Below are positions 13,181-25,600 of a stretch of DNA of 64,000 nucleotides, one piece after another. Made by a program: the position numbers and the translations under genes. The stretch is from Delphinapterus leucas (Eukaryota > Chordata > Mammalia > Artiodactyla > Monodontidae), in assembly GCF_002288925.2 (NCBI RefSeq), contig NW_022098076.1, forward strand, positions 66,243,332 through 66,307,331, written 5' to 3'. The notes under the pieces are model-generated. The model saw nothing but the letters and a program-made list of their open reading frames with translations. It was not told the origin of the DNA and searched no databases. Position 1 is the stretch's first letter. Each line of letters starts with the position of its first letter.

Positions 13181-14164
13181 GGGGGGCAGTCTTATAGGAC
13201 TGAGCTCTTAGCCTGTGGGATCTGACCCTATCTCCAGGTAGATTGTATTAGAATTGAGTTGGATTGCAGAATTCAGAATTAGGAGCAGAATTATACTCTG
13301 TATCCTCAGTGTTTGCTTCCCATACTGTATGAGCCATTGTAAGCATCCAAGAAATGTGTTGAATAAGATCAATCAGGAGAGACTCGTTAGCATTGTGCAT
13401 GGAGTGCCCCGCCTATGATCTACGTTGCATATTGCTTTCCTGTGGAGATGAAAGTTAATTATAGTCTGAGGCTCTCAGATTTCCAAATTATTTAAATACT
13501 TCTCCTTGTTCTGACTCCAAACCTTCTGATTATAATCTGTGTCTCCAAGTAGCTTGCACAGGAAGTGAAGTCACTCTCAGGGCTGTGGACATCTGCTCTC
13601 CTGGATAGGTTCTATTTTAAATCTAAGACTAATAAATTGGCATTCTTGTTCTATCATTAGTCTTGGTTGGTTTTGTGAGGATCATTAATAGTGCCCACAC
13701 ACTATACTTCTGATTGTGCAAGGATGAAGAATAGGCTTTGGTGGTGGATTCTACCAAGGTAATATCATCCTAGGAGATAACCTACTCACTTCCTTGGAGA
13801 CTTACTGGTTTCCCTTTTTTATAGATACTTCAAAAAAGAATAATGAGTACTGTCAGAATTTAGAAGAGAGGGACAAAAACATACATTGATTGATCGCAAT
13901 TATGTGTCAGGCATTATTCCAGGTGCTTAGAAAACAGAGAATGGATGACGAGCCTGCCATTTTAGTATGGGAGATGGACAATATGATAATAACATATGAA
14001 CAAACAATAATATTGATTATTGTAAATGCTATGGAATAAAATGAAAAGTAGAGCAGGATAAGGGGGTTTAGCTATTGCTGAATATTACAGCCTTTCATAG
14101 TGTGGCATGTGTAGCCTCCATTAAGAAAGTGAAATTTGAGCAAAGATGTGAAGGAAGTGAAGGT

Positions 14165-15040
14165 GTTCGCTAAGTACCATTTAGAGAAAGAGTGTTCCAG
14201 GTAGAGGCTCTGGGGTGGGAGTCTGCCTGGAAGATGTAACTTGTAGCTAAGAGGCCAGTGTGGCCAGAGCAGAGTGGGATCAGCAGGGAGGAGAGGAGTA
14301 GGAAAGATCAGAGGGATGCAAAGGTGGGGTGGGAACAGGCCAATGTAAGGACTTGACCTTTACCCCTTGACCTTGATCTTTACTCTCAGTAGTAAACTGA
14401 GAGCCTCTACAGGCTTTTAAACATAGATGAGATACTACCTGATTTACAGGAGAATATCTTGAAGTTAGCGCCAACAGGACTTCCTAAGAGATTGGGTGTA
14501 GAATGTGAGGGAAAGAAAATAAAGGACGACTCCAAGGGTTTTGGTTTGAGCAGTTGGGAGGATGAAGTTCCCCTTCACTGAGATTTTGAGGGAGGAACAA
14601 GTTTGAGTTGTGAGATGTTGGAATAAAAGGGAAATTTGGGGCTTGTTAACTTATTTGCCTATTTGCAATTTAACTAGGAATCTCAAGTAGAATAGAGGAG
14701 TATCAAGTTTGGAAGAGAGGACAGCTTGGAGATATAAATTTGGGAGTTACCTACACACAGATGGTATGTAAAGCCATGCAACTAGATGGAATTATTAACA
14801 GATGAGTGTAGATAGAGGAGATAATCAAGGATTATAGACCCTTGGGGCACTCCAACCTTACGAGAGGACAAGAGGAGGAACCAGCAAAGGAAACAGAAAA
14901 AGTGGGACACCTCATGGGGATGAATTAGGAAGAAAACCAAGAGAGTGCTGTGCGCTGGAAGGTAAGTGTAACCGAGAGAAGGAAATGATCCACCATGTCA
15001 AACACTGCTGATAGGTGAAGTCTGTATGAGAACTACAGAC
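14165..15040 (+). repeat. Ancient mammalian interspersed repeat (family unassigned)
   Basis: Text such as GAGTGTTCCAGGTAGAGGC, GGAGATATAAATTTGGGAG and CCTTGGGGCACTCCAACCTT is typical of a widespread, very old mammalian repeat. Related fragments occur at 2165-2330, 47440-47690, 51400-51800 and 57700-58000. Confidence 0.5.
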
Positions 15041-15936
15041 ACATCCTGGGATTCTTCAGTCATCGCAGTAACTTCTGGGGGCTGTGGGTGTAAACTTGAC
15101 TTGATGGCATTACTCGAGTGTGACTGCTGCATGCTGTTCTTGGGCAAGAGACACTCGGGCCTGGGGCCACTTTCCCTGAGATTGAGATAGGTAGTGTACC
15201 TACATGGAAGGAGGAAACCGTGGCTCTGCAAAACCCTTGCTTATGGCCCCTTTGTATAGAAACCATGCTTCCTTGGACCAAATGAGAAACTTGTGATTAG
15301 AGATTCCTGAGGGCTTATAATTTCTGCCCAGAAGAAATTAATCTAAGGCGCAGAGCAGCTGCTCAGGCTTGGGAGGGTTACGGGTTTTGCTTCCAGCAGC
15401 TCAGCTGTAAGCTTGGGTAACCTTTCTGTGTCCTCTGCAGAATGAGTAAGCGTGCAGCTCTGGGCCAGGACCATTTTTAGACGTAAAGATGCTCATGTTA
15501 AGGCCAAGAAAGGAGCAAATGAAGGTTATATATGACATTTCCCACCTGGTAGGAGTAGAGGGAGGAAAAGGCTCTTTAACTTATTTCTGTCTGTTGGAAT
15601 CCCACAATTTTCATCTCTCTGATATAAAAAGAAATGATCTGGCCAACAGAGGGAAGGTCACCCCACTGTGTCAGACCTAAAGTAGCTTCAGTGAGATAAG
15701 ATTCTAGGCGGGGCAAATGGTCTATGCAAATGTGGTGGGGCAGCAAACCTAAGGCTCACAGGATTGTGGTGAACCAGTTTGGATGACATTAAGAAGTCCT
15801 AAAACAACACGCTGGTAATTGTGTTGGAATCCTGATGTCAGAAAGTGAAATTCAGACTAAAGTACCAAGACTGTAGATGTGGATAAAGGGAATTGGGGAG
15901 GTAGCTGACTTAGGAGGTGACCTCCCATTGGCTGGA

Positions 15937-16135
15937 GCAGTGGTTGTGAAAGTGTGGTCCGCAGATCAGCAGCATCAGTGTCCCCTGGGAACTTGTGAAG
16001 AATGCAAGTTCTCAGGCCCCACATAAGACCTGCTGAATCAGAAACTCTGGAGATGGGGCACAGCAGTCTGTTTTTAACAGGTGATTCCGATTCATGCTGA
16101 TGCTGAAAACCACTTGTCCACTGAGCTAGGCTGAT
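15937..16135 (+). repeat. MER5A-type DNA-transposon remnant
   Basis: AGTGGTTGTGAAAGTGTGG, CAGCAGCATCAGTGTCCCC, CTGCTGAATCAGAAACTCTG and the closing GCTGAAAACCACTTG form MER5A-like blocks with imperfect terminal inverted repeats. Confidence 0.75.
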
Positions 16136-16177
16136 GACATTTACTCACTGGAATTGACTATTAAAAACATGAAAGCA

Positions 16178-16400
16178 TATACACACCATAATACATAAGA
16201 TAGATAACCAACAAGGACTTACTGTATAGCACAGGGAACTATATTCAATATTTTTTAATAACCTCTAAGGGAAAAGAATCTGAAAAAGAATATATATATG
16301 CATATATGTATAACTGAATCACTTTGCTGTACACCTGAAACTAACACATTGTAAATCAACTGTACTTCAATAAAAAAAATAAAATAAAAAAGAAATTAAA
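16178..16400 (+). repeat. LINE-1 3' UTR tail (5'-truncated)
   Basis: AACCAACAAGGACTTACTG and on to CACCTGAAACTAACAC, then an A-rich tail. Strongly similar to the 3' end of the L1 at 29939-30592. Flanked by imperfect direct repeats (AAACATGAAAGC / AAATATGAAAGT). Confidence 0.85.
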
Positions 16401-16599
16401 ATATAAAAAAATATGAAAGTCAATACAGGTTTTGAACCTGACTGAGTGGGAGAATTGTCTAAATTATCTAAATATATTTCTGATTCATTCCACTAGAACA
16501 AATGACAATAAAAAAGTGAAAGATATTTCTCGATCAAGTTATGTAGCTTTTGGCTGTAAGTATATATGGGCATATATATAAGTATGTACTTGTTGGATG

Positions 16600-17180
16600 T
16601 AAGTAACAGAAACCACAACTCACAGGGGCTTAAACCATAAAGTTATTTGTTGTTTATTGGACAGGAATTCTGAAGGTGGTCCAGGGTTGGCTCAGAGGCT
16701 CTTTGAAGTCATTGAGGCGTTGGGCTCAGGCACCAGGCTTTTTCTATACTTCTACACTGCCACTCTCCTGGTGGCACCCTGCTGGTGATGTCTCACCTCA
16801 TGGCCACAAAATGGCTGCCCAAGCTGCAAGCATTAGGTCCGGGTAGAGAAGCATTTTAAGCAGGAAGGAAGTAGGTGGAAGTCAAAGTGATTTCTCCTTG
16901 CATACCATTCATTCATTCATTCATTCCCTCTTTCTCTCTGCCTTCCACACCCTCTCTCTCTCACACATACACACATCCCCACTGGAAGACGATTCCTCCT
17001 TACGTATCACTGCACAAAACTGGGTCACATGTCTGCCCCTAGACCAATCACTGGCAAATGGGACTAGCTAAGATCTATCAAGATTCATGGCCTAGAGTTG
17101 GGCCCATTGCCCATCCCAACAAAATCAGAGTTCTGTTAGTCAAGAGAATGGGAGCAGGGCTGTAGGGAGGGCAACTAAGA
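16600..17180 (+). repeat. Old interspersed repeat (family unassigned)
   Basis: Starts GTAAGTAACAGAAACCACA and has a layout shared with more decayed stretches at 18945-19240 and 35085-35330. Contains an (ATTC)n run at about 16909-16926 and a CT/CA-rich patch. Confidence 0.4.
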
Positions 17181-18415
17181 GTGCCTGCTACAGTCACAGG
17201 ATATGTACACTTAACCTATATTTCAGTGACCAATAAAGTAATTACTTTATTCATTTAATTCCTTTCTCTGTCATATTCTAAAAGTTCTACTGAATATTCT
17301 TCCCTCATGCCTTTATCATGACAGTTTTAATAACATGGAGAAATTATTTTTTAATAATCTCACATTAAAGTTACTCCTAATGGGAAGACCAGATTTGAGA
17401 TTTCCCAAGTTGGGTCATTACAAATAATAAGCTACTGTGAGAGCTAGTGTATCAGCTGAAAAATGAACAAACAAACAAAAACAAAATAGTAATTATCTGA
17501 AAGATATTATTTTTGAAATGGCACCCTCATTATTTTTCAACAAATAGCAAGCACGTATAATTCCATATCTTTTATTAATTAATTTTGGACACATGTATGG
17601 TAGTAGGTATAGTGGTTAAAATCACTTTGTTCTCTTCTCCTATGGGAGTCTATCCTGGACCATCCTGGTCATCCCATAGTGGTTCAAACAAGCGATTGTT
17701 CAGATTCATACTGGGAAGTACAGCCTGCTGGGGATGGGGCTGAATATTTCCTACAGTGTCCCTAGAGAGGAGAAACTCTGCCCATGTCTCTCTCTAACCC
17801 CTTCCTAGATGTCCAGCTATTGGAGAAGCAGCGATTATCTGATTGGTCAGGGCCTGACACCCACTGGGAAGAGTCTCACTAAAGGGCAGGGCTACTGGAT
17901 TGAAAGGTGATTGTGTTCATGGTTGTATTCTCTGTTCAGACTTTTCCTCTTTGTTCTGGCTGATAACTGATGGGCATAGCTGACTCCAGGGGAATGGAAC
18001 AGGAGGCTTTGCTCGAGTTTCTTAGTCTGAGTCACACGTTCTAATCGAGTTCAATTTTACCGTGAAGAAGCCCTGTGTGCTGACGGGCAACTGCCACATG
18101 CCCCACTGTGTGTTGTAGAGCACCGGGGGATTTCCCCTCCAGTTACTGTTCTTTGTGGTCTCACCCCTTTGGTTGAGAGCCCCACAAGAAGGGGCAGAGG
18201 AAGTGGTAGGATTAGGGCACAAAACCTCACCTGAAGTCCTTAAGTTTTCTTCATAATAAATGAGGTGCTGACTTCAGAAATAAGCCAAAGTTAGTCATGG
18301 TTTTAAAATCATCCATTTTATTATGATGGTATAGAAGCAATGCAGAAGCATCTGAAAGCTCCCTGAATTTTCAGAAAGTAACTTGTACCTGAAACACCAT
18401 TTAAAACTACAGAGA

Positions 18416-18710
18416 GGGGCTCCCCTGGTGGCTCAGTGGTTGAGAATCCACCTGCCAATGCAGGGCACAAGGGTTCGAATCCTGGTCCGGGAAGATCCCA
18501 CATGCCGCGGAGCAACTAGGCCCATGAGCCACAACTACTGAGCCTGCGTGTCTGGAGCCTGTGCTCTGCAACAAGAGAGGCCGCGATAGTGAGAGGCCCG
18601 CGCACCGCGATGAAGAGTGGCCCCCGCTTGCCGCAACTGGAGAAAGCCCTCGCACAGAAACGAAGACCCAACACAGCCAAAAATAAAGAATTATGAAAAA
18701 AAAAAAAAAA
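18416..18710 (+). repeat. CHR-type SINE (long form)
   Basis: Forward copy with tRNA-like B box GGTTCGAATCC, long-form 3' block and poly(A) tail. Perfect TSD AAAACTACAGAGA at 18403-18415 and 18711-18723. Confidence 0.95.
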
Positions 18711-19579
18711 AAAACTACAGAGAAAGCACAGGTATCGGCAATTTTTAACATCACTCCTGGTCTTTCAAAAGTTCCTAACTGGCCTTTGTAAACGGTCTTA
18801 TTAGCTCGAAATATATGAGCAGATGGGTATGACTCCTACTACTTTAATAAAATACTGTAATTTTCTTCTTAAACCATGCAATTATAAGGTAAAATATTAC
18901 GCTTTTCTTTTAAAATTCCATTTACTCAGGCTACATATGGTGTCAAGAAACAGAAATCTACTCAATATAGACTAAACTAAAAGCAAATCCAAGGAAAAGC
19001 AATACACAGCCGGTTCTTATGAAGGCGGTAAACCTGACGGGCTCTGAAGACCTCACAGGCAGAACTTGGTGGCCTTCTCTTGTTCGCTACCATTACCATC
19101 ACTCAGACACCAACTTACTCATTTTTTCTCAGTTCAAATCTTTCGAGAGAGCAAGAGAAAACTCTGATTGGTTCTCCTTGAGTCAGGTGTATCCATTCTG
19201 GCCCAATCAGCTGAGGTCAAGGTGGTAAGGACATCTGAGCAAACATGGCCACCTAGGCCCATGTCTTAGGTATGGCCTGCGGGAGAAACAGGTTCTCTCA
19301 GAAGGATGTGTGGGCAAGGATGCAATGACTGACAATTTTTTTTTTCAATTTTATTTTAGTGTAGTTTAAAAAGCAGCAGTTAACACCAAACTATTTAGAG
19401 AGAGTGCAATAATAAGCAAACATATAAATGGATACAAGTAACAGAAAATGACTGAACTCTGACTTTTTGTGTGTGTGCTGTCACTGTTATTTAATTGTCT
19501 CACATAATGTAATCCAAGACTGCAGTAAACCTTTCGAATTATTCTTCTCTAAATACAGACATTCATGGGTCTTTCCATA

Positions 19580-19585
19580 TTTATT
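19580..19585 (-). terminator. Candidate MDH1B polyadenylation signal AATAAA
   Basis: On the minus strand AATAAA occurs 41 nt beyond the MDH1B stop codon, implying a very short 3' UTR. A second AATAAA lies near 19350. Which is used cannot be told from sequence alone. Confidence 0.45.
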
Positions 19586-19625
19586 ACACTACCAAATAAT
19601 TTTATAGTTGATCTAATTGGATCTG

Positions 19626-19654
19626 CTACTGTTCCATAGTTTTGCCTTCAGAAT
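19626..19654 (-). CDS. MDH1B: MDH1B terminal coding exon 11 with stop codon
   Basis: The acceptor TTTTACAG is followed by a short frame encoding SEGKTMEQ and TAG (19628-19626). This resembles the human C-terminus EFEGKTVES. An AATAAA signal follows 41 nt after the stop. Confidence 0.78.
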
Positions 19655-22600
19655 CTGTAAAAGGAAGGAAAGGAAACAATGTAACTATTTTAAAAATATG
19701 TTAGTAACATGTTTTTATTAGCTTTTCTTTGGCTACCCTTTTCCTTCTGTTTACTGGATTCCTGTATTCAATCTGATTCAATAGCTGAGGGAGTGCATGT
19801 GTGAGAAGGATCCTATGAGGGGAATCAAACCACATGATCATCATTAGACAGTTTCGTATCAAAACGAAATTCTGGCCACTTTCCTGACCTTAATCTATGT
19901 CTATGTGCCATCTCTCTTGGCTCCTTTGCTTCTCATTTTGAAATTTTTTAGCAGCTATATTGTCAGTTCCGTTTCCTCTTTTGGTCCTACTTTTCCTCTA
20001 TGCACCAATTCTAATTTCCCATAGCTAGCCCCACGCCAAGGCCCATCACACTGCACATTTTCAGACTGGAAGGTGCAATGGAAATATTAATCTTATTGGA
20101 TATTTAAATGAAAGTGTGGAGCCATGGGTGAATATCCTGACTGGTCAACCACAAAGAAACCTACATCTGCCTTGTTTGCATAAAATATCATGACAACTCA
20201 ATTATGATCTTTGAAAATCTGGACCTGCAGATATATTTATGTCCATTTCCTCACTTACTCATTCTGAGGGGAGGATTCGGTTGTCACTGTCAAATATAAA
20301 AGTAGGAAGTTAAGCTCTAGAGAATCAGCAAACATGGCTGAATTTCTGGGGATGTGGGAACACGGAGGGTTTGAGAAGAATCATATCATAGGGACAGTTG
20401 ACCTCTTCTACCCAGTTCCATTTATAAAAGGAAAGTCCAACTTTTTTTTTTTTTTTGCGGTACGCGGGCCTCTCACTGCTGTGGCCTCTCCCGTCATGGA
20501 GCACAGGCTCTGGATGCGCAGGCTCAGTGGCCATGGCTCATGGGCCCAGGCGCTCCACGGCATGTGGGATCTTCCCGGACCGGGGCACGAACCAATGTCC
20601 CCTGCATCGGCAGGCGGACTCTCAACCACTGTGCCACCAGGGAAGCCCGAAAGACCACCTTTTAACATTAATGTTTGTCTACCAGCTACCATGTGTGTGT
20701 TCTTGACTTCGTGACTTTTCAGAGCTGGTTTGAGGAATCAGATCTAAAAAATCTACTGCAGTATATAGAGAATTAAAAGAACGGAGTTTTTTTAGTATTT
20801 AAAGGACACTGAGTTTTGCAGTTATTTTCATTTTTTCCTTTTTCCTTCTACTCCAAGTTTCTCTGAATGCCTTGTCCTCTTTGAAAGTTGCAAGATGCCA
20901 GATCACTTCTATATGGCATCATGGATAAGCCACTGTCAGGGGCAAACGGGTGTCTAGCCAAACGGCTCAGTGTAGCATCTTTCTACCAACTTCCCTGTGA
21001 AACCTTGCTCCCCACAAGATAAATCACTGGCAATGTTTCAGTGTTTGCCAGCTCCCTCCTGTACACAGAGTTTTAAGTAAAGAAGTAGTAAAGATGGAAA
21101 CAGACTAGATTATTATTATCTTCTAGATATACAGGTCGTATAGGCAGATTTAGAAAATATATAAGCCTATATACAAATATATACAAGATACATATATGTA
21201 TGCATGTATAAAAATTCCCAGGTTTTCCCTGTTAAAGAGAATTCTAACTTGGACTTGTCAGGGTCTTCCTTTCACCCACATTCTGAGGAGGATCCTGACT
21301 TGCCATGTCAGCTATTTTGAGCTTTGTAATGAAGGATTGAGAAGAAAAGGTGAGAAGGATGAGACATAGAGGCTGGAGCTGAACTTATTGGGGAGAGTTT
21401 GAGGTGAGTATGACATGGAAGCAATTTCAGCATTAAAAAAAATTTGCTTCCATCTTTTATCCCTCCTTCAAAGTGTTTATGAATAAAAGAAACAGAGTTA
21501 TTTCAAAATTACTTCGGTTTCTGGACTGTGTTCTCTGACCACAGGGTCATTCTCTAAGACTGGACGATGTGTGTCATGACCATTAGCACCACGCAGATTG
21601 CTTATCACTTGACAGACTTACCATCTGACAAAATTAGATCTTTTTCATCATCTGGCATTAGATCAGAAAACAAATCTTTATATTCTGAAACTAATATTAG
21701 ATAAAACATGGTGGTTTAGAATATAACTAACAGCCCATGAGATGTTCTTTGTGAGTGCTTTTCAAACTTTGTTGACCAAAACCCAGTGTAAAAAAAAAAA
21801 TACATTTTACGTTCCAGTCCAGTACCTTCACTTGTGTGCATATAATGAAACAAAAAGTTAAATGAACGAGATACTCACCCTTTTCTAATCTATTCTTATC
21901 CTTCTCTTATCTTTTCTAATACTTATCTTTTTATTTCTATCCTATTCTCATTCATTGGAAAAAAAATCTGCTCTCCTTACTTACCCTTTTAGCATCAATT
22001 TTATTCTAGTTCAAGGAAAAACGCCAGTTATTAAATCCATTTCATGACCCACTAAATTTTTTTCACAACTCACCTAACCCACAATATGGAAAGCACTGTA
22101 TCTCGTTACATTTGATTCCAATGCTCATTGAATAAACAGCCCTCACGACAACCTGAAATCAACCCCATTTTCTTCACTTAATTACCACTAAAGTTCTTTA
22201 AGATTATGAATTCGTTAAGCCTAAGAGCCTTAAAATTTGAATGACCAACTTAAATCGCTCTGTTGCAAAGACTTGGGAATACATACTCGACAATCTGGCT
22301 TTTCTTCCTCCATCCTGGGAAGCTGCCGGTCATTCCCTTCATGAGAGACGATATAGCTTTTTCTCAGTTCTCTCACGGGGGCCATAGTGCCCTCCCTCCT
22401 TCCCATGAGTGTTGCTTATCACCAGCTGGGCCGACTAGAATAATGGTGCTGCCACCCAGGTACCCAGATACACTGTCTGACTGGGCCTCTTAAAGATATG
22501 TATTCTGGCTGGAACTGAATTCACCACGCTCCTCTGGATAGTGATTTGGGCTGCTTGAGCATCTTCCGGAGGGTCAGTGATGAAGCTAGATTAGCTCTCT

Positions 22601-25600
22601 AAGCGTGCCCCCATCGATTTCATGTTTTGTCCAGACACCAGCTATGTTGCTGAGCCAACTATTCAGCCAAACAACGGATGGACTCTACCTACCTTTTCCA
22701 GCTTTCTTCATCCTTTTTGGATTCCCTACTCTAGCACAGCTGCCCTACTTATCATCTTCTGAATATAATTTGATGCTGCCTCTGGTTCACACTTCTGGCC
22801 ATGCCTTGATCCCCTGAAATGCCTGCTTTGCCCCTGTTTTTCCTTCTGGTGGGACACCTTTCACAACCTCTTCCCTACCTGCCCCTCTACTTGCACACCT
22901 CCTCTTCACCAAATTACATGAGTAATTCCTACTCCTCCTAGACTCAGCTTCCATTTCATCTCTTCCCGAAAGCCTTTCCTAATACTCTTTATGTCAGGAG
23001 ACCCCCTATGTGGTCCCACTATACCCTCTATCATAACACTTACCTCTCCATAAGGTAGTTTTCGCTTTGCTTTGCAGTCACCCACGCTAGATGGTGAGCA
23101 CTTTGAGGGCAAGGACAACGTTCAATGTATGTTTATGTCCCTAGCACCTCTCACAGTTTCTTCTTTCAATGGTGGTAAAAACATATAACATGAAATCTAC
23201 CTTCTTCACAAAATTTTACATCTACAGTACAAAACTGTTAACCATAGGCACATCATTGTACAGCAGATCTCTAGAATTTTTTCATCTTGTGTGACTGAAC
23301 CAGCACAGCTTCTGAATAAATAAATACATGCTATTGGATTATTTTTAGCCATCTTAAGTCTCAACTAGATTTCTAGATATTATTAAAGTTTTCCCTTCAT
23401 ACATCACAAGGATCTTTTCTTTCCTCGTGAGTTTCTAGATTATATACTTTCTTTCCTTGTGTACTACCTTGCCCTGTTTCATCAAGCTTTTTAATTTATT
23501 GTGTGTCTTCGCATTTACTTTCTCATATTCTCATGGCTCCTTTCCCCCAGATGTGATTGTGTGGCCACAACTCCCTTACTGTGGGTCCCGGTGTCTCTCA
23601 CAGTGACCAGCATCTAGAAGGTGCTCAGTGAATGTCTGGTACCATCCTTCAAAGATTTCAATAGATTTTTAACAATGATTTTTCTTTTTTGAATATAGGA
23701 TAAAGGTGATGAAAGACTTAACTCTCATTTTTTATGGCTAATAAATGATCAAACTCCTTTCTTTGAAATTTAGTATTAAGCCTTGGATACAAAGGGTACT
23801 TTTTTTTTTTCAAGTGATATACCTACCATCTGAGACTTTGCAATGCTCCCGGTTGTCATTTGTGGTAGGTAAGGTGGTCTTTTCATCTTCTTTGGCTAAG
23901 TCGGTTTCTAAAAGTCAGGAAATTAAATTAATTGAAAAGATTAAACAAACCTCATACATGAATCATCTCATTGATATGGTAATAAGCAGAGATCTCCAAA
24001 CTCTACAAAGTTCTGATTATTTTCAATGCTCTGAGCTTGGAATCTCTGGAACAGTGTTTTGGGCGAGGTCCAATGGTGACAGAGTTAAGATCAATGAATG
24101 AATATATATATATATATATGCATGCCTTGACTTTTGTTAATAAAACACAGCGTAAAATCAGGTCATTTTCTTTCACAAAACCATCTGCAGTGCAAGTGTT
24201 ATGGGAAATTTAGGACTACCTACCAGTCAATGGAGTCAAGTTTAGAGTGACTGCCTTAAAGCTCATTATCATAAGAGGAGTTTGCAACTCTAGTCTGCTA
24301 GGCAGGAGGAGAGGGCCTTAAATTCTGGGAATAACTCGAGGTAAAACCAACTGGTCATTGGACTTCTGTGCCCACCCGCTCCACCTCCATGCTGCCTTGG
24401 GGCTTTGTTTGGTTTGGCCCACGCCTGGTGACTTGACCACCAGCCACAACCGGCTCTCAATTCCCAAACCCCACGCTCTGCCCTTCCTCCCACTGCTGGT
24501 GCTGTGACCTCACTAAAGCCTCTTGCGTCTGACCAAGGGCAGTCCTCTGTCCCCTGCCAGCTTCTTTTCAGTTAATCCATTCTGAGAGACAGCAACTGCT
24601 TTAATTGGTTGTCATCTGCGCCATACTGATTGTTAAATATTTTCAATATCACCCCTGCCTGGGGCTTTTAAATTTTATTTCTATTTATTACGTCCTTCCT
24701 TGTCCAGTGGAGACCCCTGTAGTCCATCACTTCATCGGCTTCCTTGAAATTGTCCTCATCTTCACTGCCTCACCTGCTTCCTTCCCAGATGCTAAGTAAA
24801 GTAACAAAACCGTACTCATTTTCCATTCCCATATTCAGAGCCAATGAGCAAATCACCTCAGCACTCATTTAGGGCACCAGTAAAACAAGGACACAAAAAA
24901 ATATGAGAACAATAAAAACTTTGGGAAAAAAATTTGATATTCCAAATGAAGTCATCATGGAAATACTCAGAATTTTGTTGGAATACTGTACAGTGTTAGT
25001 TTTATTCTAATTGCATTTATTCTAATTGCAGGGGTGGCAGTACTCTCTAATATTTCAGGGCTTACTACAGATCATACATCTAGGTTTCCTCTCCTGCATC
25101 CAGGCAGCCGAGCACCTTTGCAGGGAATCACGCAACTGTACATTGGAGTTACTACAAATTTCACGGTCTCTAAATTCCACTGAGCCTTCAGCTCTGAAAA
25201 AAAAAATCTGGCTTTTTCCATTTTTCTTTCCTTTCCTCTTAACAAATTATTTCAAATCTTCACCTCTTCCCTTATAACTCTAGCCCTTCCCCTAGTTTTT
25301 AATCTTTGGGACCTGGCCTTGCTGCCCATTTTGTTCTGAATCCCCCCATCCGACATAATTCCCTGCATCCCATCCATCACCGCTTCCCTTCTCTTAGGTC
25401 TCAGCAGCAGAGACGCTTCCTGTGTGAAGCTGACCCTGTGCTCTGAAGCTTGTTTTCTACTGCTGTCTTAATGATCTTTCTCCTCCCGCCCCTCCATCTC
25501 ACCCTCTCACTCTCCAATGGTAGTTAAACGTTAACACCCATCCATCCAGATATCTATCTCTCCACTTATTTATATTTTTGAATGTGTCAAACATGCACCT

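Larger units (their letters stand above)
1..19579. other. Intergenic region downstream of MDH1B
   Basis: No convincing protein-coding gene was found. Open frames are short and coincide with repeats or lack homology I recognise. In other mammals the next gene in this direction is DYTN; I could not recognise any DYTN exon here. Stretches 1-1000, 4140-4980, 5880-6840, 7030-8150, 10013-11500, 13180-14150 and 17200-18400 hold AT-rich unique or very old repeat-derived sequence with nothing I can name. Confidence 0.7.

Noticed and set aside
16900..17000. Possible CRISPR-like or regulatory repeat array
   Set aside because: It is only a short (ATTC)n run followed by CT/CA-rich simple sequence.
18461..18490. 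tRNA-like B box (GGTTCGAATCC) suggesting a tRNA gene
   Set aside because: It is part of a tRNA-derived SINE head. No full cloverleaf or independent tRNA is present; the same holds at the other SINEs.
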